In this document: piece after piece, positions 1 through 10,793 of the stretch | Layout of the letters: every line of letters starts with the position of its first letter | How positions within the stretch are numbered: the stretch's first letter is position 1 | Assembly: GCA_008802785.1 (NCBI GenBank) | Contig: VUYT01000011.1 | Span: forward strand, 248,001 to 312,000 | DNA: 64,000 nt | From: Symmetrospora coprosmae | Lineage: Eukaryota > Basidiomycota > Cystobasidiomycetes > Symmetrosporaceae | Direction: 5' to 3' | The notes under the pieces: generated by a model | The model's input: the letters and a program-made list of their open reading frames with translations, nothing else | Told to the model about the DNA's origin: nothing | Databases searched by the model: none | Program-made: the position numbers and the translations under genes

Positions 1-1528
1 TCGCCAGCCTGTACATCGGCAAGGAGGAAACCGAACTGGTGCGTCCGTCCTCCTGCACCCCGTGCAGGCCTCTTCTAGCACGCTCCTCGCTCATCCCTGT
101 CACTGCAGATTGCAGCCCTCCACGCGGCACTCAAGGCCAACACGGCCCTCGAACTCCACATTGTCGTCGACTGCCTCCGCTCGACGCGCGAACACCCCCA
201 GGGCACCTCGTCCGCATCTCTGCTCGCAACCCTGCAAGCCTCCTTTCCCTCGCGCGTCCACATCTCGCTGTACCACACCCCCGCCCTGTCCGGCTTGGCC
301 GCGCGCCTCGTCCCCAAGCGGTACAACGAAGGGTGGGGGCTATGGCACGGCAAAATCTACGGCTTTGACGACGACGTCGTGCTCAGCGGGGCGAATTTGT
401 CCCGCGACTACTTCACCAACCGCCAGGACCGCTACATCGCCTTTCGCGGGCACGCGCCCCTCGCAGACTACTTCCACGCGCTCATGCAGCGCTTCAAGCA
501 GCTCTCGTTCACCCTGGAAGGCTACTCGACCGCCACAGCCAGCCCGCGCAACTTCGACCTGCGCTGGATATCAAAAGGCTCTTCGGGTGCGCTCGGCACA
601 GCGACGACGCATGTCGCCCAGCCGAACACGCACCCGCGCCAGTACACCGACAGCGCAAAGCGGATCCTGGGCGATTTCCTCGCGCACTACGCGCGGAAAA
701 GCACAGCCAGCCTCTCCTCTCCCCGCTCGCCCGTCAGCACCACCGGCGGAGCGTACGACACGACTCTGCAGCCGTTCCTCCAGATGGGCGCGTTTGACAT
801 CAAGCAGGAGACGGACCTCGTCGTCCCCGAGGTCCTGCGCGCTGCAAAGGAGAGCTCCGACGTCCGGGTGGACTGGACTAGCGGGTACTTCAGTCTGCGC
901 AAGGACTATCGGGACGCTCTGCTTGCGGCCAAGGGAGAGGTGGCGATTGTCTGCGCGAGTCCCGAGGTGCGCCAATGACATCTCTACATGGTTGTTGGCC
1001 GGGCGATGCAGACTGACAAGTCCTCTCGCACGCCAGGCCAATGGTTTCTTCCAATCCAAGGGTTTCTCAAAGTACATTCCTCCGGCGTACACGTACCTCG
1101 AACACCGCTTCTTTGACGAGCTGCAGCGGCAGGGCAAGACGGACAGCGTCGGCGTGACAGAGTGGAAGCGGAGCGGGTGGACGTACCACGCCAAGGGCGT
1201 CTGGCTGTCGCCAGCGGCGGCGGCAGCGGCGGACTCTGGCGCGCGAGCAGCAGGGGGACTGGGCACGGGCGACCCAGCTCTCACGCTCGTCGGATCGACC
1301 AACTACGGCTACCGCAGCGCTGTCCGCGACATCGAGGTCAACCTTGCCGTGCACACCACCAGCCCGGCGCTGCGCAAAGCCCTGGGCGACGAGCTCAGGA
1401 ATATACACCAGCACGCGACGGACAAGGTCGACGAGGCGCTATTCGCGAGGGAGGACAGGCGTGTGGGGTGGATCAATCGCTTGGCGGCGAGGTGGGTGCA
1501 GGGAACAGGGCGACTTTCGGCAGCGTGA
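1..1528 (+). CDS. PGS1: Phosphatidylglycerophosphate synthase (PGS1), 5' truncated by window edge
   Basis: Makes phosphatidylglycerophosphate from CDP-diacylglycerol and glycerol-3-phosphate in mitochondria, the committed step to cardiolipin. The visible part begins SLYIGKEETEL, the N-terminal PLD-fold region of this family. Exons read by eye are 1-38, 109-966 and 1037-1528, with introns 39-108 and 967-1036 both GT..AG and in phase. Two phospholipase-D HKD-type motifs are present: HGKIYGFDD near 345-371 and HAKGVWLSP near 1189-1215, as expected for the eukaryotic PLD-type enzyme rather than the bacterial PgsA type. The C-terminal block GSTNYGYRSAVRDIEVNL is also typical. The start codon and any mitochondrial presequence lie left of the window. 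Confidence in family is high; the symbol follows yeast usage. Confidence 0.93.
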   Translation, partial: RQPVHRQGGNRTGASVLLHPVQASSSTLLAHPCHCRLQPSTRHSRPTRPSNSTLSSTASARRANTPRAPRPHLCSQPCKPPFPRASTSRCTTPPPCPAWPRASSPSGTTKGGGYGTAKSTALTTTSCSAGRICPATTSPTARTATSPFAGTRPSQTTSTRSCSASSSSRSPWKATRPPQPARATSTCAGYQKALRVRSAQRRRMSPSRTRTRASTPTAQSGSWAISSRTTRGKAQPASPLPARPSAPPAERTTRLCSRSSRWARLTSSRRRTSSSPRSCALQRRAPTSGWTGLAGTSVCARTIGTLCLRPRERWRLSARVPRCANDISTWLLAGRCRLTSPLARQANGFFQSKGFSKYIPPAYTYLEHRFFDELQRQGKTDSVGVTEWKRSGWTYHAKGVWLSPAAAAAADSGARAAGGLGTGDPALTLVGSTNYGYRSAVRDIEVNLAVHTTSPALRKALGDELRNIHQHATDKVDEALFAREDRRVGWINRLAARWVQGTGRLSAA

Positions 1529-1948
1529 AGTGCGGAGAGCTGATGATGCTTCTGACGCAGGGTTATTGCTGACATGCTATGAGAAAAGGGGAGAGGCGGG
1601 CCCAGCGTAGAATGTAAATAGACGCAGGAACGAGCGTAATAGACTGTGTATGCCGTGCAAGTGTGCCGTCAACTTTGCTTTGAGAGTCGTATTATCGAGC
1701 TCAGTACGGTAGTCCCGTTGCCTTCGTGCTGCAGCGGTTGCCTCGCATCCTCCTTCTTCCGCCGACACGGTGCCCTCGCGAGCCTCTCACGTACACGCAA
1801 GGTGGGCAGACCGCTCACTACTCTGTCAGACAGCAGCCGTCCTGCACGTCGTTGACAACATCGGCTGTTTCGCAGCACGCTCTTCTCCTCTTCTCCGCGG
1901 GTCCTGCAGGTCGACGCAGCCAGCTCTCCCTGCCTGACCAGCACCATC
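1529..1948. other. Intergenic region between PGS1 and the pinin-like gene
   Basis: About 420 bp holding the PGS1 3' end and the promoter of the downstream gene. A pyrimidine-rich stretch lies before the ATG at 1949. I see no convincing TATA box, RNA gene or repeat. Confidence 0.5.
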
Positions 1949-3349
1949 ATGGACGTGGACGCCGACAGGGCAGCCGCAGCGTCGACGATGGACGAATCTG
2001 GAGCCAATGGGAACGGGCCAAGTCCCGCAGTCACAAAGCGCGACTCGCCTGAGCGCGGCGCAGCAGACCAGTCGACCCTGCCGCCGAGCAAGCGGGCGAG
2101 GACGACAGCGGGTGCAGGTGAAGCAGGAGGGAAGGATGCAGGGAGGCAGCGGCGCCTGTTCGGGGTGCTCACAAAGACGCTCAACAAGTTCCAGGAGGAG
2201 ACAAAGAAGGACACGGCGGCGGTGGGTCTCTCTCGCACTCTCTCCCTCTCTCTGCGCATGGCTGGCTGCTGGATGGCGAAGTGCTGCTGGCGGTCGTGCC
2301 AGCCTTGTCTCGGAAGAGTGCGACTAGAGCAAGAAGTGTGCTGACGCGCCCAAATGCTGCGCGATGCCTTGCTCTGTACCCACACACACAGAGCAAGCGT
2401 CGGGCCGAGGTCGAGGAGCGTCTCGCCAACAAGATGAAAGAGGAGCAGGAAGCGCTCGAGGCGCGCACAGGCAAGGAGAAGGCACGGCGAAACCTGCGTT
2501 ACGACATTATCCGGAAGGAGGACGAGCGAGGAGCGTACACTGCTATCGTGCGTCGCCCTTCCTGGCCTGCGAAACCCGAAGCGCCGCCCGGCCAGCGTCC
2601 CGGCTGACCCTCACGAATCCCAACAGTATGAAGCCAGACGAGCGACAAAGCTCTCCCTGGCCAACTTTCTCTGCACGACGTACGATGCCCCATCAAAAGC
2701 CGCGACCGAGCGGCAACTCGGCAGTCTCAAGCCTGCGCCCTTCCCGGAGCTCCCGCACGCGCTAGCGCCCTCCACCTCGCACGCTCCAGTCGAGCGGTCG
2801 TCATCATCGGCGGGCCGCACGGCGAGCGCGAAGCCGCTGTACTACCTGCCGTTCAAGCTGCTGCCGTGGCAGGCGGACAAGATCGACGGGCAGATGGAGG
2901 ACATGCGCGAGGAGCTCGACAAGGAGGAGGCAAGCTGGACGAGCGAGCTGAGCACTCGCGAGGCGGAGCTCGCAGAGCTGCGGAAGAAGCTCGACGAGCT
3001 GAATGCCGAGGCGGGCATCAGCAATGACAGACCAGGTGCAGGTGCAAATGCAGGTGCAGGTGCCGGTGGGGCGGACGGGCGGAGGAGGCGCGAAGGGGAA
3101 GAGCGCGGGGCGAGCGCACGGGATGCAGCAGCGGCGTATGGGGCGCGGCGGGGTGGAAGCGACAGGATGGATGAGGACGACAGGTCGGAGCAGCAAAATG
3201 GGCGGGGCAGGGGAGAGGAGCTTGTCGGGCGGGCACCGCTGCCAGAGCGGGACGAGCTGGACGATGATAGGGGCGTCGGCAACCCGTACGCAGACGAGGA
3301 CGACAAGATGGCCGCTGTGAAGGCTGGAGAGGATGTCTTGGAGTACTAG
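1949..3349 (+). CDS. Pinin/SDK/MemA-domain protein (splicing-associated)
   Basis: Pinin-family proteins are nuclear, associate with the exon junction complex and affect splicing. Exons are 1949-2221, 2392-2547 and 2627-3349, and both introns are GT..AG and phase-consistent. The N-terminus is acidic and carries a basic patch (PSKRART). The family core then starts with RRLFGVLTKTLNKFQEET, runs through a charged helical stretch (SKRRAEVEERLANKMKEEQE) and ends near YYLPFKLLPWQADKIDGQ. A coiled coil rich in E, K and R follows. The tail is Gly/Arg/Asp-rich and low-complexity (residues about 260-380). The start at 1949 is the first ATG of the frame and fits the acidic N-terminus of pinins. Family assignment rests on the core motif. 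Confidence 0.8.
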
Positions 3350-3901
3350 GGTGAGTCTTCCCGAGTGGCCAGAGGGGTCGCCCGCCACACAGACACTTAC
3401 GATCAGCTTTGCTCAAACAGACATAGGACATAGCAGCTGCTCGCGTATTGCACTGCAACACTAAGCAGCTTTCGCGCAGCTCATCTTCGCCGATGTGCAG
3501 TTCCCGCCCGCGCACGTGCTCGACCGCGCTCCACTGACGTTTCGACGTCAGCTGGGAATCTGTTCCTGTTTTCGCAACTGGAGTGTCAGATGCGCAGCCT
3601 AACATACGCCAACTGACGCCAACATATGCCATCTGCGAACGCAATGTCGCCTCACCTCGCTGACGGACCTGGCACAACTGGCTCGGGCCCGACACGCCTG
3701 GCCGGGCCGAAGAATGTGCCCTCGCACTCGACCCATCTCGAGGGAGGGAAGAGAGGGAAGAGGTACAGTACAAGAACGTGCCCTCTTGTCCGATTCTCTC
3801 TTTCCTCCATCATCATTAACATTCACACCTTCTCGCCTGTCCAGCCCTCCGCAGGCTCCCACATTCGTTTGCATCCTAAGCTAAGCATCCAGGCAACAGA
3901 C
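3350..3901. other. Intergenic region upstream of the cysteine-rich secreted gene
   Basis: About 550 bp. It contains a short near-palindromic element around 3533-3555 (tgacgtttcgacgtca; two TGACGT/ACGTCA half-sites facing each other), which resembles a CRE/ATF-type bZIP site. The 100 bp before the ATG are rich in C and T. A longer reading frame exists here in phase with the next gene, but it starts inside what looks like promoter and I do not call it coding. Confidence 0.4.
3536..3551. promoter_or_regulatory. Candidate CRE/ATF-like inverted element
   Basis: The run tgacgtttcgacgtca is an inverted repeat of TGACGT with a four-base spacer, about 350 bp upstream of the secreted protein start. 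bZIP factors of the ATF/CREB class bind TGACGTCA-type sites. The function is inferred from sequence only, and the spacer makes it weaker than a consensus CRE. Confidence 0.3.
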
Positions 3902-4748
3902 ATGCTCTTCCCTCGCTCGACCGTCTCCTCCCTCTGCATTGGCGCGCTCCTCGCTGCCATCCCGCTAGTCTCTGCCCTGCGCGACTCTGATATCCCGAAC
4001 GAGTGCCAAGACTCGTGTCAGTCAACCGTGTCTCTCCTGAACGGATGCGGCTTGAACACGGACGGAAGCAACATGGACGAGTCGCGAAGGCAGTGCTGGT
4101 GCCCCAACATGGACCACGGCGGCTATGATAGGTGAGGTTGCCTTCCCCATCTCTGGGCTCGCTTGCGAAGTGACTAATCGCCCTGCGTATGATTGCAGCT
4201 GCACCGCCTGCATCCGCAACCACCGCGATGACAACGGAAGCGATGACGATGACCAGCAGGACTACCGCGATGACAACGACAACGGCGATGACTATAGCGA
4301 CAACGACCAGAGGAAGCGGAGCGTCAGGCGGCGCGATCTGCTCGGCAATCTGCTCAACCTCGGCGATACCTTCTGCCTCGTCAACGGAGGTAAGCTGCCG
4401 CGGCCCCTCGATCAGTTCTTCGGCGCGTAGCTTATGCGGTCCTTCTCGCCTACAGTCGTTTCTGATGTAACTTCCGTTGTCGGCGCCGTCACTTCCGAGG
4501 CCGTCGGGCTCGTCACGGATATCCTAAACGGCAACACCCGCACTGCGAGTCCAACGACCACCTCACGCCGCAACGACGACGACGACTACGAGCGCACAAC
4601 CGTCTACGCCACGGCAACGGTGACGGCATCGAATGCTGCCGCTCGAAGCGTGCCTGTCCTTGGCTCGGCGGCTTTTTTCGGCGGAGGCGCGGCGGGTCTC
4701 GTCCTCTCGCTGGGCATGACGGCCGGCGCGCTGAGCCTCTGGCTGTGA
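3902..4748 (+). CDS. Small secreted cysteine-rich protein with C-terminal GPI-like tail
   Basis: Exons are about 3902-4131, 4199-4389 and 4456-4748. Residues 1-22 form a signal peptide (hydrophobic core ending VSALRDS). The mature part has eight cysteines in a pattern like C-x3-C...C...C-x-C...C-x2-C...C, which recalls but does not match CFEM domains. An Asp/Asn-rich linker follows (about residues 90-125). It ends in a dibasic KRSVRRR site that could be cut by a Kex2-type protease. The C-terminus is Thr/Ser-rich and ends in a hydrophobic segment (GGGAAGLVLSLGMTAGALSLWL, read as two parts), as in GPI-anchored cell-wall proteins. Expected at the cell surface or secreted. The start at 3902 was chosen over an upstream in-frame ATG at 3626 because it places the signal peptide at the N-terminus. 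Confidence 0.72.
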
Positions 4749-4899
4749 GCGGGCGCACTATGTCGCATGTCTCTGGCGAGGTGGCAGCCGAGTGGGACGA
4801 GGAGGACAATGCGACAACGACAGAACAGCCGGAGACATGGATGCCTTATCTCGACCCGGAGAGTCTGGACATGTGCGAGACGATGGACGAGCACGCCTT

Positions 4900-6239
4900 T
4901 CACACGTACTTTGACAGCAGCAGCTCCTTCTCGCAGACCTGGCTCGCCGAAAGGGGCCACCTCCTCCCGCTCCCTTCCCGGTCCGGCGCTCTCGATGACG
5001 GCGGCCTTCCCCATCTCCCTACCTCCTCCTTCATGTACCTAGTGTAAAGCACAGCTGACTGCATGCCATCCATCGTAATCTGGAGTATCGATCGCGAAAG
5101 ACCAGCTACATCGATGCAGCAGAACAACTGATCTTGAGTGCGGTCTGACTGCTCTGGCCGGCCTGCCGCGAGCACATGTGCTATTTCGGCCACAGGGTGG
5201 AACTCGTCCATGTTCTGCTCGACTTGATCGTCGAGATACGGCATAGGATCACGGAAGACGACCTTGTCTGCATGGCACTCGCCGATCTGGCCTGTTCAGC
5301 GGTTAACGAGATGGGCATGATCAACACAGATCTTGGGCAAGACTCGAGGGCAGACACCTACCTGACATGATCGACCCTGGAGCGCAGAAAGCGTCGACGC
5401 AGCGAGTGATGGTTGCCATTGGCGTTACTCTTCCCTCCTTCTCGAGTCTGTCGAAGAAGTCCGCGGGACCAAGATTCGTTCTGACAACTAATGGTGCGAG
5501 AGCGTTGACCGTAATGCCTTCTCTGGCGACCTTGACGCCGAGGCTTCGCACAAGACCGAGCAGGGCCGTCTTGCTCGCTGCGTACAGCGCATCGTTCGGG
5601 AAGGGGTAGAGCGACGCCGCGCTGCCTGTAACGACGATCCTGCCTCGCATACCTGTGGCATCGCGCCCCTGCCGGCGAAAGTACGCGAGCGCTAAGTAAG
5701 CGGTGTACAGAGAGCCAGTGACGTTGACGTCCATCACGCGCAGGTCCGGCGCAGGCAGCCCGTCTAATGCGAGCGGACCGCGGGGTAGCACTGAAGTGGC
5801 AAAGTGCCTGGGTTCGGAGGTGCGGAAGCCCCGCATTTGCGAGATGCCCGCATTCGCGACGACGATGTCAATGCGGGAAGTTCCGAAGCTGCGACAGGTT
5901 TCTGCGAAGAGATTGAGCAGGGAGGACCAGGAGGATACGTCGGTCTGTACGAAGATTGCGCTGGTGCCATGTGCGTCAGCTTGGTCCACGTTGACCGTCA
6001 GAAATAACTTACTTTGCGCCCAGCGCAGCGGCTGCTCGGTTGCCGGCAACAGCGTCGAGATCTGCAAGCGCGACATAGGCGCCTTGTGCAATGAGGTGAG
6101 ATGCAATACCATATCCGATTCCGCTGGCGGCGCCTTCGTCGATAAAAATGCATCCTACCGGTCAGCTCCACGAGTTCAGAGTCTTCTGTAAAATGTACTG
6201 CTCACCTGTTACAATGCATGTCTGTCCTTTGTATAGCAT
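4900..6239 (-). CDS. Short-chain dehydrogenase/reductase, classical type
   Basis: NAD(P)-dependent oxidoreductase; substrate unknown. Starting at 6239 (MLYKGQTCIVTG), an intron splits the cofactor motif TGAASGIG. A 52-nt intron follows near 5963-6014, leading to AIFVQTDVSSW. Later motifs are NAG (VVANAGIS), the catalytic serine region VVTGSAASLYP and YAASK (the YxxxK pair). Another intron near 5309-5364 leads to a C-terminal block GQIGECHADKVVFRDP common in fungal members. The frame then stays open to a stop at 4900, giving a tail longer than usual. The true C-terminus may be earlier (about 5050-5150) through an intron I cannot place. It is divergent from the SDR array that starts at 6826. 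Confidence 0.8.
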
Positions 6240-6825
6240 CCTGAAGCTTGCGTGGCTGTATATCAAAATGAGTGTGGAGACGAGCGAGTGGCAACCGCAA
6301 AGACTTGCCAGAAAAGACTGTTGGCGCGATATGCGAGAGAGAAGGTAAACGTAGAGGTGCTCATACTTACTCGAGCTGCCCTCCTCCACTTTGCGCGTCC
6401 CGAATCGCCATGGAAGTCAGCCGGACCTTCGAGGGAGCTTGGACGAAGGCCAGAGGAACGCCACCGGAAACAGCAATGACGCGACTGGTTTCTGGTTTTC
6501 AGGTGGAAACAGGCCCAGGAACGAGATCAGAAGGGCGAATACACGAGTTCTTACATGGTATGCAAGCGGTGTGGACTTGTCAATCGCATAGTCCTGCCTG
6601 GAGTACCGCGAAGCTGCTCCTGCGGTATCTGCGCGCCTTGCTGCTCCCATCTCGAAGCCGCCCCTGTCGATCCCGTGCAAGCTTGCCGATCCTCGGCGCT
6701 TGAGCCAATGACGCCGATGGCGAATGGCCAAAGGCTGTCATAACCGAAGCAGCACTACGCTCTGTTTTAGTACTACCATCGACTATCGACTTTTCCAACC
6801 CACAACTCCACATTGACTGACCAGT
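6240..6825. promoter_or_regulatory. Divergent promoter region between two SDR genes
   Basis: About 590 bp separate the minus-strand SDR start (6239) from the first array gene (6826), so both promoters must lie here. There is an A/T-richer stretch around 6230-6330. No clear TATA box, repeat or RNA gene is seen. Confidence 0.45.
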
Positions 6826-8474
6826 ATGGCAGGCATCGTCGAAAGCGTGAAGGTGAGCTCGACCCGGCAGGCGGCGTTGTCAGGGTTCCGACAGCGTGTT
6901 GCAAGCAGGCACAGACCTAGTCCAAGCCGCACACTACTGACATCGTCTGAATCGCACCCGGCTCAGAACACCATCGTTGAGAACTTCGGCGGCGGCGACA
7001 AGCTTGCCTCGGCTGAGAACAGGTGCGCTTTCGGCGATCTACGCTGTCCAACAGAAGTTATTACCATGTAGTGGCTCACATGCGCTCGTGCTCTGCAGCT
7101 TCTCTCTCGACGAGACCCCAGATCTCTCTGGCAAGGTCGCTATCGTCACAGGCGGGTCGGAGGGCATTGGATACGGTGCCACGCACACCTTCCTCAAGCA
7201 TGGCATCAAGCAGCTCTTTGTGATCTGCGAGAACAAGGAGGTCGCGGATGGCGCCAACAAGGCCCTAGCGCAGGAGCTCGGACAGGATGCTGCGGACCGA
7301 ACGACCTGGCTACACCTCGACTTGTCGGACTGGGCTGCCATCCCCAAGGTTGCCGAGCAGATCACGAGCAAGACCGACAGGATTGACATCCTCTTCAACA
7401 ATGCTGGCAGAGGCATCATGTCGTATGAGCTCACGGACTATGGCGTGGATCGTCACATGGCTCTGGTGAGTCTGCTGCAGGCTCTTTCTCGCATAACCAC
7501 CGAATGGCAGGGCGCTAATACTCCTTGCTGGATGTACAGAACCACATGGGACACGTCATCTTGACATCGCATCTCCTGCCGCTCATCAAGGAGACAGCCT
7601 CAAAGGGCAATACTGTTCGAATCGTCAATCAGGCTTCGAACGCTCACCAGGGCGCCCCGTCCGACGTTAAGTTCGCCTCGCTGGAGGAGCTCAACCAAGA
7701 CCTGGGTCCGAATGGCCAGTACGGCCGCTCCAAGCTCGCTGGCATCCTGTATGCCAAGTACTTGAACAAGGTGGGTCGCATGTAGACGACACGTCAAGAA
7801 GAATGGCGCTGAACAAATGTGCCCATCCCATTTACAGCACTTGACGAGCAAGCACCCGAACATTCTGGTCAATGCATGCCATCCGGGCTTCGTGAGCACA
7901 AAGATGTCTAAGGTGAGGGTATTGCGGACTCGACACTTGACGCGAGTGTGCACAGACTGACGACACTGCCCCGCCCACAGATCGACATTCTAGGTGAGAG
8001 CATTGCCGACTGTCGGGCAGCTGTCATATAACTATAAGCTGACCCTCAATCTCAGAGCCGTACCCGTTGGCGGGCTATGCTATGGCTGTGGGCATGGAGT
8101 GCGTGGACCCGTCTTGGCCAACCGGTGTCGGAGCCTTGGGACGCTGACAAGACCATCCCTATGCATCACTCAGGCCGTTCAAGAAGGACCAGTTTGAGGG
8201 AGCAGTTTCTGGCGTTTACGCCTGCACCAAGACCGAGAAGGTGTGTCCTTTGCCCTTCTTCTATCCTTCACGCCCATGCTGATGTAGGAGATTTTCTGCC
8301 GCTTCACAGTCCGGAAGGTACTATTGCGTGCCCTGCGTCGACGAGCCTGGCAGCAGTCAGGCAAATGACATGGACCTTGCGGAGCAGATGATGAAGCTCA
8401 CTGGAGAGGTGGTCGCTTCCAAGACGGCCAGCCAGTCTGTGGACAAGGGTTGCCCTATCAAGGAGGATCATTAG
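6826..8474 (+). CDS. SDR-family oxidoreductase, array copy A
   Basis: Retinol-dehydrogenase-like SDR; substrate unknown. Exons are 6826-6852, 6967-7022, 7099-7465, 7540-7770, 7838-7912, 7981-7993, 8056-8098, 8174-8240 and 8310-8474, giving about 347 residues. The motifs are TGGSEGIG (cofactor), NNAGRG, NQASNAHQ (catalytic serine region) and YGRSK (catalytic Tyr and Lys). No signal peptide or presequence is seen, so it is probably cytosolic. The sixth exon is only 13 nt, because an intron absent from copy C splits a 56-nt exon into 13+43. The tail ends KGCPIKEDH, and no membrane anchor is seen. Confidence 0.88.
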
Positions 8475-8838
8475 AAGGATCTGCATTCGCGCGCATTAGC
8501 AGTTGACGAAATCCGTTACATGTAGCTCTAAGAGTCTATCCATAGCATTTGAAAGCCCTGCAAGAAAGCAATACATCTCATATGCCAGAAAACATTGATG
8601 TGAGCTGATCTAAGCAACTTATCGCGTGCATGTCGATCCCGTCAGTTGCCGCTGTACCTGGGCTGGCCGATCTGCTCTGTTGCGATGACGCGTCCCGGAC
8701 TCTGCCCCTCCCGATGTGCGGGGGTCCGGACACGCGTGAGCCTTTACGAACCAATCTGCTGCTTCCCTTTGCATCAACCAGACTTGCCTCACTAGACCCT
8801 TCCAGCAACCCTACTCAACGCACATACGCACAGACAGC
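8475..8838. other. Spacer between SDR copies A and B
   Basis: 364 bp holding the 3' end of copy A and the promoter of copy B. Immediately before the B start lies a C/A-rich stretch. No separate gene is seen. Confidence 0.5.
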
Positions 8839-10444
8839 ATGTCAGGCATCGTCGAAGCTGCAAAGGTGAGCTCGCCCGGTGCGAGGACGCGAATGACCCA
8901 GCAGGGTTCTGCAACCAAGACCCCTCCGCCAACACAATTGAAGGACGGCTGAGCCGTCCCTGACGTTCACCTGTTCTTTCTACGACTGACTCAGAACACC
9001 ATCGTCGAGAACTTCGGCGGCGGTGACAAGCTCGCTTCAGCCGAGAACAGGTGCGCTTTCGGCGATCCACACTGTCCAACAGAAGCTATTGCCATGTAAT
9101 GGCTCACATGTGCTCGTGCTCGGCAGCTTCTCCCTCGAGGAGACATCCGACCTTTCTGGCAAGGTTGCCGTCGTCACGGGCGGATCAGAGGGCATCGGAT
9201 ATGGCGTTACCTACACGTTCCTCAAGCACGGCATCAAGAAGCTCTTCGTCATCAGCAATGAGAAGGAAGTTGCCGACGGCGCAAACAAGGCCATTGCGCA
9301 GGAGCTGGGACAGGAGGCTGCGGACCGAACCACCTGGATCCACCTCGACTTGTCGGACTGGGCCGCCATCCCCAAGGTTGCGGATCAGATCACGAGCAAC
9401 ACCGACAGGATTGACATCCTCCTCAACAATGCCGCTCGAGGTATCATGACGTACCAGCTCACCGATTACGGCGTCGATCTCCACATGGCCACTGTGGGTT
9501 GATCGGCCATTTTGATGGTATTCTGCCACCATCTGCCCGCGCTGATGCCCGTATATCTCATGTAGAACCACATGGGCCATGTCATCCTGACCTCTCATCT
9601 GTTGCCACTCATCAAGGAGACCGCATCGAAAGGGAACACCGTCCGCATCGTCAATCAGGCTTCCAACGCTCACCAGGGTGCCCCATCGGACGTCAATTTC
9701 GCCTCGCTTGACGAGCTCAACCAGGATCTTGGCCCCAATGGACAGTATGGTCGATCCAAGCTCGCTGGCATCCTGTATGCCAAGTACCTCAACAAGGTTG
9801 GTCGGACCTGCAATGATACACCCGGGACTAATGCTATCGGCAAGGCATCAGGACTGACTTTCCACAATACTGCATAGCACCTCACGTCTAAGCAGCCCAA
9901 TATTCTGGCCAATGCCACACACCCAGGCTTCGTCAGCACCAGGCAGTCCAAGGTGTCAGTCACGACGCAATCTAAAGGTTGCAACCGGTCATGAGCTAAA
10001 GCGTGCAGAGCCTACCAGCCACATTCATGAGCCGTACCCTTTGGGAGGTTATGCAATGTCTGTTGGCTTCGAGTGAGTGCCTCGTCTCCACTTTCCAATT
10101 TCCCGCGGTCCCAGGCTGATCGAAATGGATGTTGGCACCGAGCAGGCCCTTCAAGAAGGACCAGTTCGAGGGCGCCGTGTCAGCTGTCTTTGCGTGCACC
10201 AAGGCCGAGAAGGTGAGTCTCTCTTTCGTGTTGATGTATGTTGGTCTCATTCTGATTGGATGGCCATCCCCGCCACAAGTCCGGACGCTACTACTGCGTG
10301 CCAGCTGTCGATGAGCCGGGAAGCAGCCAGGCGAACGACATGGAGCTCGCCGAGCAGCTCATGAAGCTTACTCGCGAGGTCGTCGCATCCAAGACTGCCA
10401 GCCAGTCCGTTGACAAGGGATGCCCCATCAAGGAGGATCACTAG
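8839..10444 (+). CDS. SDR-family oxidoreductase, array copy B
   Basis: Close paralogue of copy A. Exons are 8839-8865, 8995-9050, 9127-9493, 9566-9796, 9878-9952, 10011-10072, 10146-10212 and 10280-10444, giving about 349 residues. Motifs are TGGSEGIG, NNAARG (Ala replaces the Gly of NNAG), NQASNAHQ and YGRSK. The sixth exon appears to use an acceptor in gtgcagag, which adds two codons (Pro-Thr) relative to A and C. The upstream CAG would shift the frame. This is the only plausible in-frame acceptor I found, so this junction is less certain. The second intron (9051-9126) is almost the same sequence as in copy A. Confidence 0.86.
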
Positions 10445-10793
10445 GATATGTTACGCAGGGAGCGCGCTTCGATCAGTGACGGACGAGCAGTTGCATGTAC
10501 CTCTACTTTCCGCGCAATACACCAGTGCACTCGAGGGAAGTGCTTGCTTGGATGTCCTGAGCTTAGGTCAGCTGTGCCCCCCACGTGTGACGATCCCGTC
10601 CACTTACCGCTGTTCCTGTGCCTGGCCGATCTGGATGATGGCGCGCCCCCCTGGCCGATGGGCGGAGCTTTGGAACGCGTCGCGCTCGAAGCTTCAGCCA
10701 GTGTGCAGCTTTCCTTCCCGGCAATTGGGACTAGTATCAATTTTTCAATCCACGACGCATAACGTCCCTCCACACATACATCCATTCGCGTCC
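10445..10793. other. Spacer between SDR copies B and C
   Basis: 349 bp with the copy B terminator and copy C promoter. The 40 bp before the ATG are C/A-rich. No additional gene is seen. Confidence 0.5.

Noticed and set aside
3626-3901. N-terminal extension of the cysteine-rich secreted protein from an upstream ATG
   Set aside because: It would bury the signal peptide inside the protein; the ATG at 3902 is better.
4760-5047. 96-codon plus-strand frame after the cysteine-rich gene
   Set aside because: No motif and overlap with the SDR on the other strand; kept only as a finding, not as a gene.
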